Source: Sulfuricurvum kujiense DSM 16994
GTDB lineage: Bacteria; Campylobacterota; Campylobacteria; Campylobacterales; Sulfurimonadaceae
NCBI RefSeq assembly: GCF_000183725.1
Contig: NC_014762.1
Span: 186,001-250,000 of the forward strand
Direction: 5' to 3'
DNA: 64,000 bases
Part shown: positions 1 through 8,271 of the stretch, piece by piece
How the letters are laid out: each line of letters starts with the position of its first letter
How positions within the stretch are numbered: position 1 is the first letter of the stretch
Made by a program: the position numbers and the translations under genes
Notes under the pieces: model-generated
What the model saw: the letters and a program-made list of their open reading frames with translations, nothing else
Database searches by the model: none
What the model was told of the DNA's origin: nothing

Positions 1-2
1 TT

Positions 3-695
3 GAAGCACTCGGGGCATTAGGCTTTTGTCTCGTGACGGCTCAAAAAGGGCTGGATGACAAAACGCTCGATTTTGTTTGCAACGTCGCTTCGACACTCAA
101 ACGTGAAGTTCCCCGCTTACGTCTTATCGCCTGCAACGGTACGGCGTCGTTTGAACAATTGAACGAATTGAGACGCGCGGGTGTGAGTGCCTATAATCAC
201 AATCTTGAAACCAGCCGGGAGTTTTATCCACAGGTATGTACGACGCATCCGTGGGATGAGCGGTATGAGACGTGTGAAAATGTTAACCGTTCCGGTCTAA
301 AGCTGATCAGTGGGGGGATTTTCGGTATGGGCGAAACGCAGGAAGATCGCCTCAGCATGCTGTACTCCCTAAAAGAGCTCAACCCTATATCGGTCCCGCT
401 TAACTTTTATCATCATAATGCGGCATTGCCGTTAAATCCGAGTCCTCTTACGATTGATGAGTCATTGGAACTGATTTCACTTGCACGAAAAATACTGGAT
501 AAAGCGGATCGTATAATGATCGCCGGAGGACGGGAAATTACATTTAAAGAGCGGCAGCATGAGATATTCGAAGCCGGTGCCAACAGTATCGTTATCGGAA
601 ATTATCTCACGACTGCAGGCCGAGAGGCACATGCCGATTTGATGATGCTACAAGATCTCGGTTTTGAAATTGCTATGACACCTGAGGATAAGTAA
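3..695 (+). CDS. bioB: Biotin synthase, C-terminal part (5' end outside window)
   Basis: Radical SAM enzyme that inserts sulfur into dethiobiotin, the last step of biotin synthesis. The frame is already open at the window edge (EALGALGFCLVTAQKG), so the start and the CxxxCxxC cluster motif lie upstream. Typical BioB stretches are visible: YNHNLETSREFYP, TTHPWDERYETC, SGGIFGMGETQEDR and the late AGGRE motif. The end looks intact. The next gene begins about 40 bases downstream from its own promoter. Family call is firm; the missing N-terminus cannot be judged. Confidence 0.93.
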   Translation, partial: EALGALGFCLVTAQKGLDDKTLDFVCNVASTLKREVPRLRLIACNGTASFEQLNELRRAGVSAYNHNLETSREFYPQVCTTHPWDERYETCENVNRSGLKLISGGIFGMGETQEDRLSMLYSLKELNPISVPLNFYHHNAALPLNPSPLTIDESLELISLARKILDKADRIMIAGGREITFKERQHEIFEAGANSIVIGNYLTTAGREAHADLMMLQDLGFEIAMTPEDK

Positions 696-697
696 GT

Positions 698-703
698 TAT
701 AAT
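698..703 (+). promoter_or_regulatory. -10 box (TATAAT) upstream of the AMMECR1-like gene
   Basis: A perfect TATAAT starts two bases after the bioB stop codon, 33 bases before the next ATG. No clear -35 is visible, as is common for sigma-70 promoters in Campylobacterota. A ribosome-binding site (AAAAGGGG, 722-729) lies before the ATG at 737. Confidence 0.5.
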
Positions 704-736
704 AACACCATCTAGATAGTTAAAAGGGGTTAATAT

Positions 737-1090
737 ATGTCGCAATCCGTATTATTAACCATTGCTCGAGCTTCTATCGAAGAGGTCTTGCAAGGGCAGA
801 ATTCGATTAATCGACGTGAACTTCTCGAACAATTCCCGATACTATCCGAACCTATGGCGACACAAATAACACTCTATCTCGGCACAAAAATTCGGGGGAG
901 TGCCAAAACGCAAACGGCCGAGCGTTCACTCCTTGAAGACATTATCTATAATGCCAAAACAGCCGCTTTCCAGGATGAAAATTTCGATCCGCTCGTCACC
1001 TCTGAATACCTTCATGCCACGATACACCTGACTATTTTCAGCCCTGAGGGCGAATTAAGCCATCAGAGCGACCCTATTTTATCAGAGTAA
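737..1090 (+). CDS. Small AMMECR1-like protein, truncated relative to the family
   Basis: 117 residues of unknown function. The pattern LLTIARASIEEVLQG at the N-terminus, a central KIRGSA and then DIIYNAKTAAFQDENFDPL followed by ATIHLTIFSPEGE fits the first part of the AMMECR1 domain, whose hallmark is an LRGCIG loop followed by an alanine-rich helix and a PL-x-x-x-E-L stretch. Here the LRGCIG loop is degenerate and the C-terminal half, with its LLPQVA-type motif, is absent; the family usually runs near 180 residues. It has its own -10 box and a good ribosome-binding site. The gene is convergent with the flavoprotein gene 12 bases away. Assignment is by eye and could be wrong. Confidence 0.5.
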   Translation: MSQSVLLTIARASIEEVLQGQNSINRRELLEQFPILSEPMATQITLYLGTKIRGSAKTQTAERSLLEDIIYNAKTAAFQDENFDPLVTSEYLHATIHLTIFSPEGELSHQSDPILSE

Positions 1091-1102
1091 AACTTTTTGG
1101 AT

Positions 1103-2050
1103 TTAAAGTGATTTAATGTAGTTTGCGATCGCAAATCCGTGATTGAGCCCCAGGGCGATTGAACCGCCTGACTCTTGTGTAATGTCGCCAGCTACGAAAA
1201 GGCCGGAGATATTGGTTTGATAATTTTCGTCATGAACCGGTTTGCCATCCTCTTCCCGGATGCCGCTGCTTTGCAAAAAACCGCTCGGAGTCGTTCCGCC
1301 TATAGCGTAAACCAAACGGTCAAATAATTCGCTCGAGTCATCGGAAAATATGACTTTGACTTTTCCGCTTTCACTCTCCAGCTCTATAATCTCGGTATTT
1401 AGCAATGCTCTGACGGATCCGTTAGAGACGGCTTTATCGATATCGGCTTGATTCGTCGGATTGGCCCGGCGGAATGTTCCGCGGCGATAGCAGATAGTGA
1501 CTTCGTTTCTATCACACAGTTCGACCGCATACTCGATCGCGGAATCGCCGCCCCCGACCACCATGATTTTCTCCCCTGATCCGCAGCCGTCAAGGGTAAA
1601 ATGGATCTGATTTTTGATGGAGGGGGGGATTTTATAATCCGGCTTATTGGGTTTTCCCATCCGTCCGATGGTAACGACTACGTATTTTGCACGGATACTG
1701 CCGCCGGCAACAAAGACCTCAAACCCATCGTCGTTTTTTACAATTTTCTGCACTTCGGTGTGGGTACGAAGTTCCAACGATTCATGATCCAGCATCTGGT
1801 CAAAAAAATCGAGCGTCGACTCTTTGGTGCCGTCCATAAAATAGATGGTACCGTCAAGTTCGATTTTTTGTCCTTTCCAGTCTTTATCGACCCGTTTGTT
1901 GTCTTTATAAAATTTTCGAATGGTCGCGTTGTGATTTTCATCTTTTTCGAGCAAAATAATATCTCTCATCCCTACAGCATAGCTTTCGATTGCCGTTGCG
2001 ATTCCCGCAGGGCCTGCCCCTATAATGGCTAATTCGTATGTATGTTCCAT
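1103..2050 (-). CDS. FAD/NAD(P)-binding oxidoreductase, YpdA/thioredoxin-reductase-like
   Basis: Two-domain pyridine-nucleotide oxidoreductase. The N-terminal FAD fold shows IIGAGPAGIATA, the NADPH fold shows MVVGGGDSAIEYA, and the C-terminal FAD motif GLFVAGDIT is present. The redox CxxC pair of true thioredoxin reductases is missing between the two folds, which matches the YpdA-like group and similar proteins in Campylobacter; the electron acceptor is unknown. The longest open frame begins at 2104, but the ATG at 2050 (MEHTYELAII) is preceded by AAGGGAG at good spacing and puts the FAD motif at the usual place, so that start is preferred (315 residues). The catalysed reaction cannot be read from sequence. 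Confidence 0.85.
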   Translation of the reverse strand: MEHTYELAIIGAGPAGIATAIESYAVGMRDIILLEKDENHNATIRKFYKDNKRVDKDWKGQKIELDGTIYFMDGTKESTLDFFDQMLDHESLELRTHTEVQKIVKNDDGFEVFVAGGSIRAKYVVVTIGRMGKPNKPDYKIPPSIKNQIHFTLDGCGSGEKIMVVGGGDSAIEYAVELCDRNEVTICYRRGTFRRANPTNQADIDKAVSNGSVRALLNTEIIELESESGKVKVIFSDDSSELFDRLVYAIGGTTPSGFLQSSGIREEDGKPVHDENYQTNISGLFVAGDITQESGGSIALGLNHGFAIANYIKSL

Positions 2051-2111
2051 TCTTGCTCCCTTGTTCTCTTCTAATACTTTATCACAAAGAGCGATAAAAT
2101 TCAATTTATGT

Positions 2112-2117
2112 TATACT
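2112..2117 (+). promoter_or_regulatory. -10 box six bases before an ATG (possible leaderless transcript)
   Basis: TATACT is followed by only six bases (TGCCGC) before the ATG at 2124, and no ribosome-binding site is visible. Transcription would be expected to start at or next to the A of the ATG. One of four such arrangements in this window. Confidence 0.45.
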
Positions 2118-2123
2118 TGCCGC

Positions 2124-2456
2124 ATGTACTATGTAATTCAACGACACCACGGCGATCCTAAAAAACATTATCTTGCGTACACGGTACCGCGATATATTAG
2201 TTCTGAGAACTCTCAGAATATTATTTTTGAGTTCCGCCATAATGACACTGTTAAACGAAAATGGGCTCCAAAAGAGGAGATTGTTTTGTTGACTGACAAC
2301 GAGCAGTTTTTTAAAGAGACACTTGAAAAACTTGAAAGTTTAAAGCGCACTCATCTCGAACGGATAGGTGCTGCCGAAACACAGCTGAATCAGGAAATTT
2401 CTGCAATGCTCAGTACGATGCAGACAGAATTTGAAACCATTAAAAAAAACAATTAA
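2124..2456 (+). CDS. Hypothetical protein with C-terminal coiled coil
   Basis: 110 residues, no family recognised. The N-terminus (MYYVIQRHHGDPKKHYLAYT) is rich in aromatic and basic residues and looks like a small beta fold; the last 50 residues (from about FFKETLEKLESLK) have heptad-like spacing of L, I and M and are probably coiled coil. The open frame extends back to 2025, but that would overlap the divergent flavoprotein gene. The ATG at 2124 sits six bases after a TATACT box, so the mRNA may be leaderless. The downstream ompA gene has its own promoter. Confidence 0.6.
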   Translation: MYYVIQRHHGDPKKHYLAYTVPRYISSENSQNIIFEFRHNDTVKRKWAPKEEIVLLTDNEQFFKETLEKLESLKRTHLERIGAAETQLNQEISAMLSTMQTEFETIKKNN

Positions 2457-2491
2457 ATACTTTTTAGAAATTTTTAGAATAAATTATAAGT

Positions 2492-2497
2492 TATAAT
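2492..2497 (+). promoter_or_regulatory. -10 box of the ompA-type porin gene
   Basis: TATAAT lies in a very AT-rich 76-base gap with phased T runs upstream, the usual look of sigma-70 promoters in Campylobacterota. AAGGAG (2518-2523) precedes the ATG at 2533. Confidence 0.6.
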
Positions 2498-2532
2498 ATT
2501 TAAACTTTAATTGTCTGAAGGAGACGTTTGAT

Positions 2533-3636
2533 ATGAAGAAATTACTATTTTCAAGTTTGCTTGCTGCAACACTGCTCAATGCAAGTGATTACAATTATGA
2601 AGTGACTCCGGTTGTGGGTTACCTATGGAACAGTACGGCAAATGAGAACACGCAATCCAACCGCGGTGCGATGGGCGGAGTGGATAATCATGCGCTCTAC
2701 GGTCTTGAGATGCAGATGAACAACGCATGCGATTTAATCAAGCCGGAACTGTCTCTTCTGTACGGACGTGACCGTGCGGATGGCGAAACGGATAAAACCG
2801 GAGTATTGACCACGATGCTTAACGGTGTTTATGAAATGCCGACCGATACTGCGATTACACCGTTTGCCAAAGCAGGGGTTGGGTATGAATGGTATACGAA
2901 TACCCATCCGAATGATTTTGACGGAATGCTCTTGGATGCAGGTCTTGGGCTAAAGGCTGAAATCACAGACCGTATCGCCCTTAAATTAGAGGGTCTTTAT
3001 ATGTATAAAATGAACCGTAACGGTTCTGCGGACGGCAGTAACGGCGAAGTTCATAATGTAGCGGCTCTTGCGGGATTGACATTCAGCTTTGATAAAAAAG
3101 CTGCACCTGTTGCTGCCGTTGCCGCTCCGGCCGTTGCTGAAGCGGTCGCGCCTGCTCCAAAAGCTGAAGCAAAACCGGTTCCTGCACCAGCTCCAAAAGC
3201 TGTGGCACCGATTGACAGTGACGGAGACGGGGTAATCGATTCTTTGGATAAATGTCCAGGCACACCTAAAGGGTTTAAAGTTGATGCAGACGGATGTCCG
3301 TTGAAAGCGACACTTCATTTGAATTTTGCAACGGACTCAACAAAAGTTGATGCAGAAGGGGCGGCTAAAGTCGCTGAATTTGCAAGCTTCTTAAAAGAAA
3401 GTCCGGCCTATAAAGCTAATATTGTAGGTCATACGGACAGCACCGCATCTGATGCCTATAACCAAAAACTTTCTGAAAAACGTGCTGCAAAAGTAAAATC
3501 GATGCTTATCGAAGACGGTGTTGACTCTTCTCGTTTGACTTCTGAAGGAATGGGTGAAAAAATGCCGATTGCTTCGAACAAAACCAAAGAAGGACGTGCG
3601 GAAAACCGCCGTATTGAAGTAGAGCTTTGTAAATAA
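2533..3636 (+). CDS. OmpA/OprF-family outer membrane protein
   Basis: 367 residues. A signal peptide (MKKLLFSSLLAATLLNA) is followed by an eight-strand-type beta barrel (about 20-190), an Ala/Pro/Lys-rich hinge (about 190-230), a thrombospondin type-3 calcium-binding repeat (DSDGDGVIDSLDKCPGTP, near 230-247) and a C-terminal OmpA peptidoglycan-binding domain with NIVGHTDS and LSEKRA (about 255-365). It anchors the outer membrane to the cell wall and may form small pores. The architecture is that of OprF. It is monocistronic, with its own promoter and a strong terminator just downstream. Confidence 0.93.
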   Translation: MKKLLFSSLLAATLLNASDYNYEVTPVVGYLWNSTANENTQSNRGAMGGVDNHALYGLEMQMNNACDLIKPELSLLYGRDRADGETDKTGVLTTMLNGVYEMPTDTAITPFAKAGVGYEWYTNTHPNDFDGMLLDAGLGLKAEITDRIALKLEGLYMYKMNRNGSADGSNGEVHNVAALAGLTFSFDKKAAPVAAVAAPAVAEAVAPAPKAEAKPVPAPAPKAVAPIDSDGDGVIDSLDKCPGTPKGFKVDADGCPLKATLHLNFATDSTKVDAEGAAKVAEFASFLKESPAYKANIVGHTDSTASDAYNQKLSEKRAAKVKSMLIEDGVDSSRLTSEGMGEKMPIASNKTKEGRAENRRIEVELCK

Positions 3637-3641
3637 ACCTC

Positions 3642-3669
3642 TTTTCCTCTCCATCAAAGGAGGGGGAAA
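3642..3669 (+). terminator. Rho-independent terminator after the OmpA-family gene
   Basis: An 11-base stem (3642-3652 with 3659-3669, two G-U pairs) closes a six-base loop (ATCAAA) and is followed by the T-rich TTATTCTTCTT. It ends one base before the stop codon of the gene on the opposite strand, so it may act in both directions. Confidence 0.7.
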
Positions 3670-3903
3670 TTATTCTTCTTCTTTTCTATAACTTCCCGCT
3701 TTACATCCGTTTGGAGTGCTGGGCGGATTGTCTCTTAAATAACATAAATCTTCATGTGCCTGTTTTAGAACCTTGCTTTCTCGCAATAACGGCAGCATTT
3801 TTTCATCTTTTTCAGTAAGCGAAAGCGATTGGTTGTATAGCAATGCCTTAATTTCGGCATCGACGGCCGATAGAGCCGCTTCTATATGGGTAAGTGATAT
3901 CAT
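3670..3903 (-). CDS. Small hypothetical protein
   Basis: 77 residues, not recognised. The N-terminal two thirds are helical and leucine-rich (ISLTHIEAALSAVDAEIKAL); the tail is polar with PPSTPNGCKAGSYRKEEE. It has a -10 box at 3922-3927 on its own strand and a GAG-type ribosome-binding site, which argue that it is real. It lies just downstream of rnhB on the same strand but is probably transcribed separately. Confidence 0.5.
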   Translation of the reverse strand: MISLTHIEAALSAVDAEIKALLYNQSLSLTEKDEKMLPLLRESKVLKQAHEDLCYLRDNPPSTPNGCKAGSYRKEEE

Positions 3904-3921
3904 CTGTGCTCTTTTTAGGTC

Positions 3922-3927
3922 ATTATA
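3922..3927 (-). promoter_or_regulatory. -10 box of the 77-residue hypothetical gene
   Basis: TATAAT on the minus strand, 18 bases before the ATG at 3903; AAAGAG lies between them as a likely ribosome-binding site. Confidence 0.45.
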
Positions 3928-3938
3928 GCGACGAGGTT

Positions 3939-4487
3939 CTAAAATAACGAGGGTTGAAATGCTTTTAATTTAAAAGTTTTACGATGAATTTCGCAATATC
4001 CGTATTGGCGGATCGCCTCTATATGGGCTGCGCAGCCATAACCTTTATGCCCGTCGAATCCGTATTGGGGATAGAGCGAAGCGAGTTGTATCATTTCACG
4101 GTCTCGTGTTACTTTGGCCAAAATTGAAGCGGCACTCACTTCAGGGACTGTGGCATCGGCTTTCACCATAGTCCTCAGACCGCTTACCCCGAATTTCGAA
4201 TTACCGTCATAGAGATAGTCTGCTTCTCCTAGTGCCGACATTATTTCTCGTAATCCTGTCGCTAAACATTGCGAGAGTCCAAGTTCATCGATTTGTGCCG
4301 CATCAAATCGTGCAATGTGATAGATGGAATTCTCACAGATTAGCTCATACAGTGATTCTCTTTTTTTTTCTGTGAGTTTTTTAGAATCATTCAATCCTTC
4401 GATAGGATTATTTAAAATAACTCCGGCAATAGTCAGTGGACCTGCCAAAGGGCCGCGCCCCGCTTCATCGATTCCGCATAGCTGCAT
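3939..4487 (-). CDS. rnhB: Ribonuclease HII
   Basis: Cuts the RNA strand of RNA-DNA hybrids and removes ribonucleotides from DNA. The start MQLCGIDEAGRGPLAGPL carries the first catalytic pair D7-E8 in the DEAGRGPLAGP motif; LNDSKKLTEKKR and the later AASILAKVTRDREM, with catalytic acid residues, are also present. The end GFDGHKGYGCAAH is typical of the family. 182 residues is slightly short but complete. It is divergent from the beta-barrel gene at 4573 across an 85-base gap. Confidence 0.95.
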   Translation of the reverse strand: MQLCGIDEAGRGPLAGPLTIAGVILNNPIEGLNDSKKLTEKKRESLYELICENSIYHIARFDAAQIDELGLSQCLATGLREIMSALGEADYLYDGNSKFGVSGLRTMVKADATVPEVSAASILAKVTRDREMIQLASLYPQYGFDGHKGYGCAAHIEAIRQYGYCEIHRKTFKLKAFQPSLF

Positions 4488-4572
4488 CGTTTTTCCAAAA
4501 AGTAATGTAATCGATATTGTAGCGCATGCCCTTATAGGAAATTGGGTATCATTCTGAAAAAAGGCATTTGCA

Positions 4573-5241
4573 ATGTTTAGAGCATCTATTTTAGTGTTAT
4601 GTTTGGTATCGGTTAGCGCATCTGCGGCAACTATTTTAGGATTCGGTGCAGAGGCAGATTATTATACACCGAGCGCAAGCGGGGATTTTGATTATAAAAA
4701 TACCCATACCCGTTTTGGAAATAATGACGAGTCAGGCTACCAGATAGGACTGTTTGTAGAACATCCAGTTCCTGTAATCCCTAATGTTCGCATAGATTTT
4801 ACACCTAAAACGAGTTTTAGCGGTTCAGACGGGATCGGCGGCAGTAGCAAAGTTTCAGTGACTCAGACGGATATTACCCCGTATTATGAGATTCTTGACA
4901 ATGCAGTCGAGATTGATTTTGGGGTCAGTTTCAAAGTGTTAGATGCTACGGTCGAAGGTACTATTAATGAGAGTCTGAATGAAGTTATACCGATGGGATA
5001 TCTGGGGGTTGCACTAACTCCGCCGTATTCTCCGATAGGGATGGAAGGGAGTGTAAAATATGTCGGATATAACGGGGATTCTTTAACGGATGCACGAATT
5101 AAGCTGGTTTGGAAGATAGGAGCAGGGTTAGGCGCTCAGGCGGGATACCGCTACGAATCGCTTAAAGTTTCGGATCATTTTGATTTGAACAGTGACGTTA
5201 CTTTTAAAGGACCGTTTGTCGGATTTAATTACCGTTTCTAA
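4573..5241 (+). CDS. Small outer membrane beta-barrel protein, TIGR04219-like
   Basis: 222 residues with a signal peptide (MFRASILVLCLVSVSASA). The mature part has alternating hydrophobic strands and glycine-rich turns, ends in an aromatic residue (FVGFNYRF), and starts ATILGFGAEADYYTPSASGD, which resembles the TIGR04219 barrel family found in sulfur-oxidising Campylobacterota. No ligand is known. AAGG lies eight bases before the ATG, and TATCAT near 4547 may be a -10 box. It converges with, and overlaps by four bases, the ATPase gene. Confidence 0.7.
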   Translation: MFRASILVLCLVSVSASAATILGFGAEADYYTPSASGDFDYKNTHTRFGNNDESGYQIGLFVEHPVPVIPNVRIDFTPKTSFSGSDGIGGSSKVSVTQTDITPYYEILDNAVEIDFGVSFKVLDATVEGTINESLNEVIPMGYLGVALTPPYSPIGMEGSVKYVGYNGDSLTDARIKLVWKIGAGLGAQAGYRYESLKVSDHFDLNSDVTFKGPFVGFNYRF

Positions 5242-6305
5242 GCGTCATCTCCCAATGCCCACATTTCAAACGGGATCATCTCAATACGTGATACCGGGTG
5301 AGAGAGGGTACTTTCTAAATTCATAGTTACTACAATTACTTCTCGTATGCGGTTCGATACGATAAAAGCTTCCAGCGCTTCTACTTTTTTAAATAATGCA
5401 TGTTCATTCGCAAACGGTGAAGCGATAATGATTTGCCGTCTATGAGGAAGGTAAAAATCTATCCCCTCGTCATAATAGCATTCGATATGATGTTTATCCA
5501 GTTCCGAGAAAACAAGATTTTCAAAAAGTCGTCCGAAATGTTTTTGAGTTACGAGGGCATGTTTAATGGCGATATCACACAGGTAGAGTTTTTTGACGGC
5601 GCTCGGATGATTGAACTTCTCCAAACTTTTTAGATAACCTCTATCATACATCGACTGCAGATGGAGATAAAGTTTGTCTTTGGATATTTTGCGCTCCCCT
5701 TTGAGCCGTTCGTACAGATTGAATGCGGAAACTTTCTGCGTCACCATTTTGGAAGCTTGCGCAAGAATAGAGAACTCGATGGGCTCCAACGTGTTTTTGA
5801 GGGTGTTTTGCAGATACAAGACTCTCTCTTCGCTGGGAATGCGGTGCATAGCGGGAAAACCGCCGAGTTGAAAAAAATGGTTGAGTGCCGTCGAATCAAA
5901 TTTGGTTTCAAAAGCAAGAAATTCCTCGTAATCGAGTAGTTCAAGCTGCACTGTATGAAAGGGAATCGGGAGCATTTTGTCGGATGAGAGGATGATTTGA
6001 TCCATATCAAACAGCTCTATCTCCTCATTATAGTTATCGAGGGCAAGGATAGAAATTTTATTTTCTCGGCAAAAGTTTTTCAGTGATCGGTTGAGATCAT
6101 TTGTGTCGAGTCGTACATCTCGGCAATCGAGATACAGATAGGTCGATTTCTTATACGACAGGAGATGATTTTTGATCAAAGACGTTTTGCCTGACTGTGT
6201 AATTCCATAAATCAGGGTATTTTCATCGCCGATCGTATATTTACGTTCTATAAATCCGGCGTTATGCAAATCGTAGCGATAGTACTCATCTAATAAAGTG
6301 TTCAT
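5238..6305 (-). CDS. P-loop ATPase with C-terminal DUF4143/nuclease-like region
   Basis: 355 residues. Walker A is YGITQSGKTSLIKN near residue 33 and a Walker B-like ISILALDN lies near residue 92. The middle is winged-helix-like (FNLYERLKGERKISKDKLYL), and the C-terminus (FGRLFENLVFSELDKHH, then DEGIDFYLP and QIIIAS) matches the restriction-endonuclease-like end of ATPases of the DUF4143/archaeal ATPase type. Such genes are common, mobile and mostly uncharacterised. The minus strand shows TAAGAT seven bases before the ATG, a weak hint of a leaderless start. Function is unknown. Confidence 0.75.
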   Translation of the reverse strand: MNTLLDEYYRYDLHNAGFIERKYTIGDENTLIYGITQSGKTSLIKNHLLSYKKSTYLYLDCRDVRLDTNDLNRSLKNFCRENKISILALDNYNEEIELFDMDQIILSSDKMLPIPFHTVQLELLDYEEFLAFETKFDSTALNHFFQLGGFPAMHRIPSEERVLYLQNTLKNTLEPIEFSILAQASKMVTQKVSAFNLYERLKGERKISKDKLYLHLQSMYDRGYLKSLEKFNHPSAVKKLYLCDIAIKHALVTQKHFGRLFENLVFSELDKHHIECYYDEGIDFYLPHRRQIIIASPFANEHALFKKVEALEAFIVSNRIREVIVVTMNLESTLSHPVSRIEMIPFEMWALGDDA

Positions 6306-6332
6306 AGTTAGAATCTTACCCTAAAAAATATA

Positions 6333-6353
6333 GCTTCCTTATTAAAAGGAAGC
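6333..6353 (-). terminator. Hairpin with T tract between the ATPase gene and the S10 operon
   Basis: A perfect 8-base stem (6333-6340 with 6346-6353) closes a five-base loop. On the minus strand it is followed by TATATTTTTTAG, so it looks like an intrinsic terminator for leftward transcription. It may block antisense reading from the S10 leader region, or attenuate the ATPase gene whose ATG is 28 bases further on. Confidence 0.45.
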
Positions 6354-6391
6354 AAATTTATAGACAAAACCGTTTTTTGCCCCTAAAATCC

Positions 6392-6420
6392 TTGACCTAA
6401 TAGGGGTATGTCGGTATAAT
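6392..6420 (+). promoter_or_regulatory. Sigma-70 promoter of the S10-spc ribosomal operon
   Basis: TTGACC (6392-6397) and TATAAT (6415-6420) are separated by exactly 17 bases, the best -35/-10 pair in the window. The predicted transcript begins near 6427 with a leader of about 50 bases, which holds a five-base hairpin (6437-6441 with 6448-6452) and AAGGA before the rpsJ ATG. Confidence 0.85.
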
Positions 6421-6478
6421 TTCGGCGCCTTATATAGTCAGCATTGACTGACGAGTTCTTTTATCTAAGGAAAACATT

Positions 6479-6790
6479 ATGGAAAAAATTCGTTTGAAAC
6501 TTAGAGCATACGATCATCGTGTACTTGATCGTTCAGTTGCCTCTATTGTTGAAGCTGTAAAGCGAACGGGTGCGGAAATCCGCGGTCCGATCCCTTTGCC
6601 AACCAAGATTCGCAAGTATACGGTTCTTAAATCTCCGCACGTCAATAAAGACTCTCGTGAGCAATTTGAGATTCGAATGCATGCACGTTTGATCGACATC
6701 GTGTCGGCTACGCCAGATACAGTTGATTCGTTGATGAAGCTTGACTTGGCTCCGGAAGTGGACGTAGAAGTTCGCTCTATGGACAAGTAA
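6479..6790 (+). CDS. rpsJ: Ribosomal protein S10
   Basis: 103 residues. Part of the head of the 30S subunit; in other bacteria it is also the NusE antitermination factor. The start [16 protein letters not shown] and the central [15 protein letters not shown] are typical. First gene of a long co-directional ribosomal operon; ten bases separate it from rplC, including that gene's GGAG site. Confidence 0.98.
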   Translation: MEKIRLKLRAYDHRVLDRSVASIVEAVKRTGAEIRGPIPLPTKIRKYTVLKSPHVNKDSREQFEIRMHARLIDIVSATPDTVDSLMKLDLAPEVDVEVRSMDK

Positions 6791-6800
6791 GGAGTAGGGT

Positions 6801-7376
6801 GTGGAATACATTGTAGAAAAAATCGGCATGAGCCGAACTATCAGCGTTCCGAGCAAAGTTGTAACTCTTTTAAAAGTAAAAGAGATCAAAGTTTGTGAAG
6901 TGAACGACGGCGTTGCGCTTGTAGCGTATAGCCAAGGCAAATCGACGAACAAACCGGTTGAAGGTCAACAAAAGAAATATAATCTTTCTGCTGAATTCAA
7001 CAAATTCGCAACATTGGAAGTTGCAAACACCGAAGCTGGTGATTTGGATATGGCTCCTTTGGCAAACGCGACTACGGTTAAATCGTCTTTCAACACAAAA
7101 GGTCGCGGTTTTACCGGTGTTATGAAACGCTGGAACTTTGCCGGCGGACCTGGCGCACACGGTCACCGTTTCCACCGTACCGGTGGATCTATCGGTAACC
7201 GCGAATGGCCTGGTAAAGTCCAAAAAGGGCGCAAAATGTCAGGTCAATACGGTGACGAGCAAGTTACTGTAAAAAATGAAGTAATGTCATACGACGCAGA
7301 AAACGGTGTATTGGTTGTTGTGGGTTCTATCCCAGGAGCAAACGGTGCACTAGGTCGAGTAAAGGTTGTTAAATAA
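6801..7376 (+). CDS. rplC: Ribosomal protein L3
   Basis: 191 residues, starting with GTG after GGAGTAGGGT. L3 binds near the start of 23S assembly and reaches the peptidyl transferase centre. The conserved loop [17 protein letters not shown] and the [14 protein letters not shown] stretch are present. Its TAA stop shares a base with the rplD start (TAATG), so translation is coupled. The protein is a little shorter than the E. coli form. Confidence 0.97.
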   Translation: MEYIVEKIGMSRTISVPSKVVTLLKVKEIKVCEVNDGVALVAYSQGKSTNKPVEGQQKKYNLSAEFNKFATLEVANTEAGDLDMAPLANATTVKSSFNTKGRGFTGVMKRWNFAGGPGAHGHRFHRTGGSIGNREWPGKVQKGRKMSGQYGDEQVTVKNEVMSYDAENGVLVVVGSIPGANGALGRVKVVK

Positions 7377-7987
7377 TGAGCGCGATTGTACTGAACGAAA
7401 AATTCGAAAAAGCCTCAGAAGCAGCATTGCCAGAGAGCTTTAGCGGTATCAACCCACATAACCTCTACTTGTACGTTAAATCGTATCAAGCGAGTATCCG
7501 TGCTAATACGGCATCGGCTAAAACTCGATCAATGATTAGCGGTGGTGGTAAAAAACCATGGGCTCAAAAAGGTAAAGGTGGCGCACGTGCTGGTTCACGC
7601 CGTTCACCTATCTTTGTTGGCGGTGCGATTGCACACGGGCCGAACACTGGTCGTAACTACGATCAAAAAATCAATAAAAAGCAAAAGAAACTAGCGCTTA
7701 AATGTGCGTTGGATGCTTTGGCTCAAGCTGGGAAATTGTTCATCGTTGATACGATCGAAGTTCCAAGCGGTAAAACAAAAGATGCAAAAGTATTGTTTGA
7801 CAAATTGAACGTACGTGACGCATTGTTGGTGAAAAAGATTCTCGATGAGAATACCTATCTTGCATTCCGCAACATTTCTTCTACGTATGTTGTAGAAGAG
7901 AATGAACTCAACGCCTTTTTGGCTGCGACATACCGTTCGGTGGTTATCGAAAAAGCGGTATGGGAAAATCTGACTAAAGAGAGCTAA
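7376..7987 (+). CDS. rplD: Ribosomal protein L4
   Basis: 203 residues. Lines the exit tunnel of the 50S subunit. The long basic loop [20 protein letters not shown], which reaches into the tunnel, is intact, followed by [10 protein letters not shown]. In E. coli L4 also represses the S10 operon through its leader; the leader here is short and no similar structure was seen. One-base overlap with rplC and one base before rplW. Confidence 0.97.
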   Translation: MSAIVLNEKFEKASEAALPESFSGINPHNLYLYVKSYQASIRANTASAKTRSMISGGGKKPWAQKGKGGARAGSRRSPIFVGGAIAHGPNTGRNYDQKINKKQKKLALKCALDALAQAGKLFIVDTIEVPSGKTKDAKVLFDKLNVRDALLVKKILDENTYLAFRNISSTYVVEENELNAFLAATYRSVVIEKAVWENLTKES

Positions 7988-7988
7988 G

Positions 7989-8270
7989 ATGGCAGATATT
8001 ACTGATATCAAATCAATCCTGTATACAGAGAAGACTCTTGGTCTTCAAGAAGAGGGTGTAATCGTTGTTCAAACGTCTCCACGTATGACAAAGAACGCTC
8101 TTAAAGAGGTGTTTAGAGAGTATTTCGGAATCGTTCCGGCTCGCGTAAACTCACTAAATCAAGACGGAAAAGTAAAACGTTTCCGTGGTCTTGCTGGTAA
8201 ACAAAACGACTTTAAAAAGTTCTATGTGAAATTGCCAGAAGGCGCACAAATCGATAGTTTGGCGGTGTAA
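7989..8270 (+). CDS. rplW: Ribosomal protein L23
   Basis: 93 residues. Sits at the tunnel exit and is the docking site for trigger factor and SRP. The pattern [11 protein letters not shown] near the start and the basic loop [20 protein letters not shown] are typical. It lies between rplD and rplB with one-base gaps on both sides. Confidence 0.96.
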   Translation: MADITDIKSILYTEKTLGLQEEGVIVVQTSPRMTKNALKEVFREYFGIVPARVNSLNQDGKVKRFRGLAGKQNDFKKFYVKLPEGAQIDSLAV

Positions 8271-8271
8271 T

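Noticed and set aside
1103-2050. Naming this gene trxB
   Set aside because: No CxxC redox pair; the true trxB with CATC is at 26076-27014.
3051-3263. Alanine/glycine-rich frame opposite the OmpA hinge
   Set aside because: Produced by the repetitive Ala/Pro/Lys hinge codons; not a gene.
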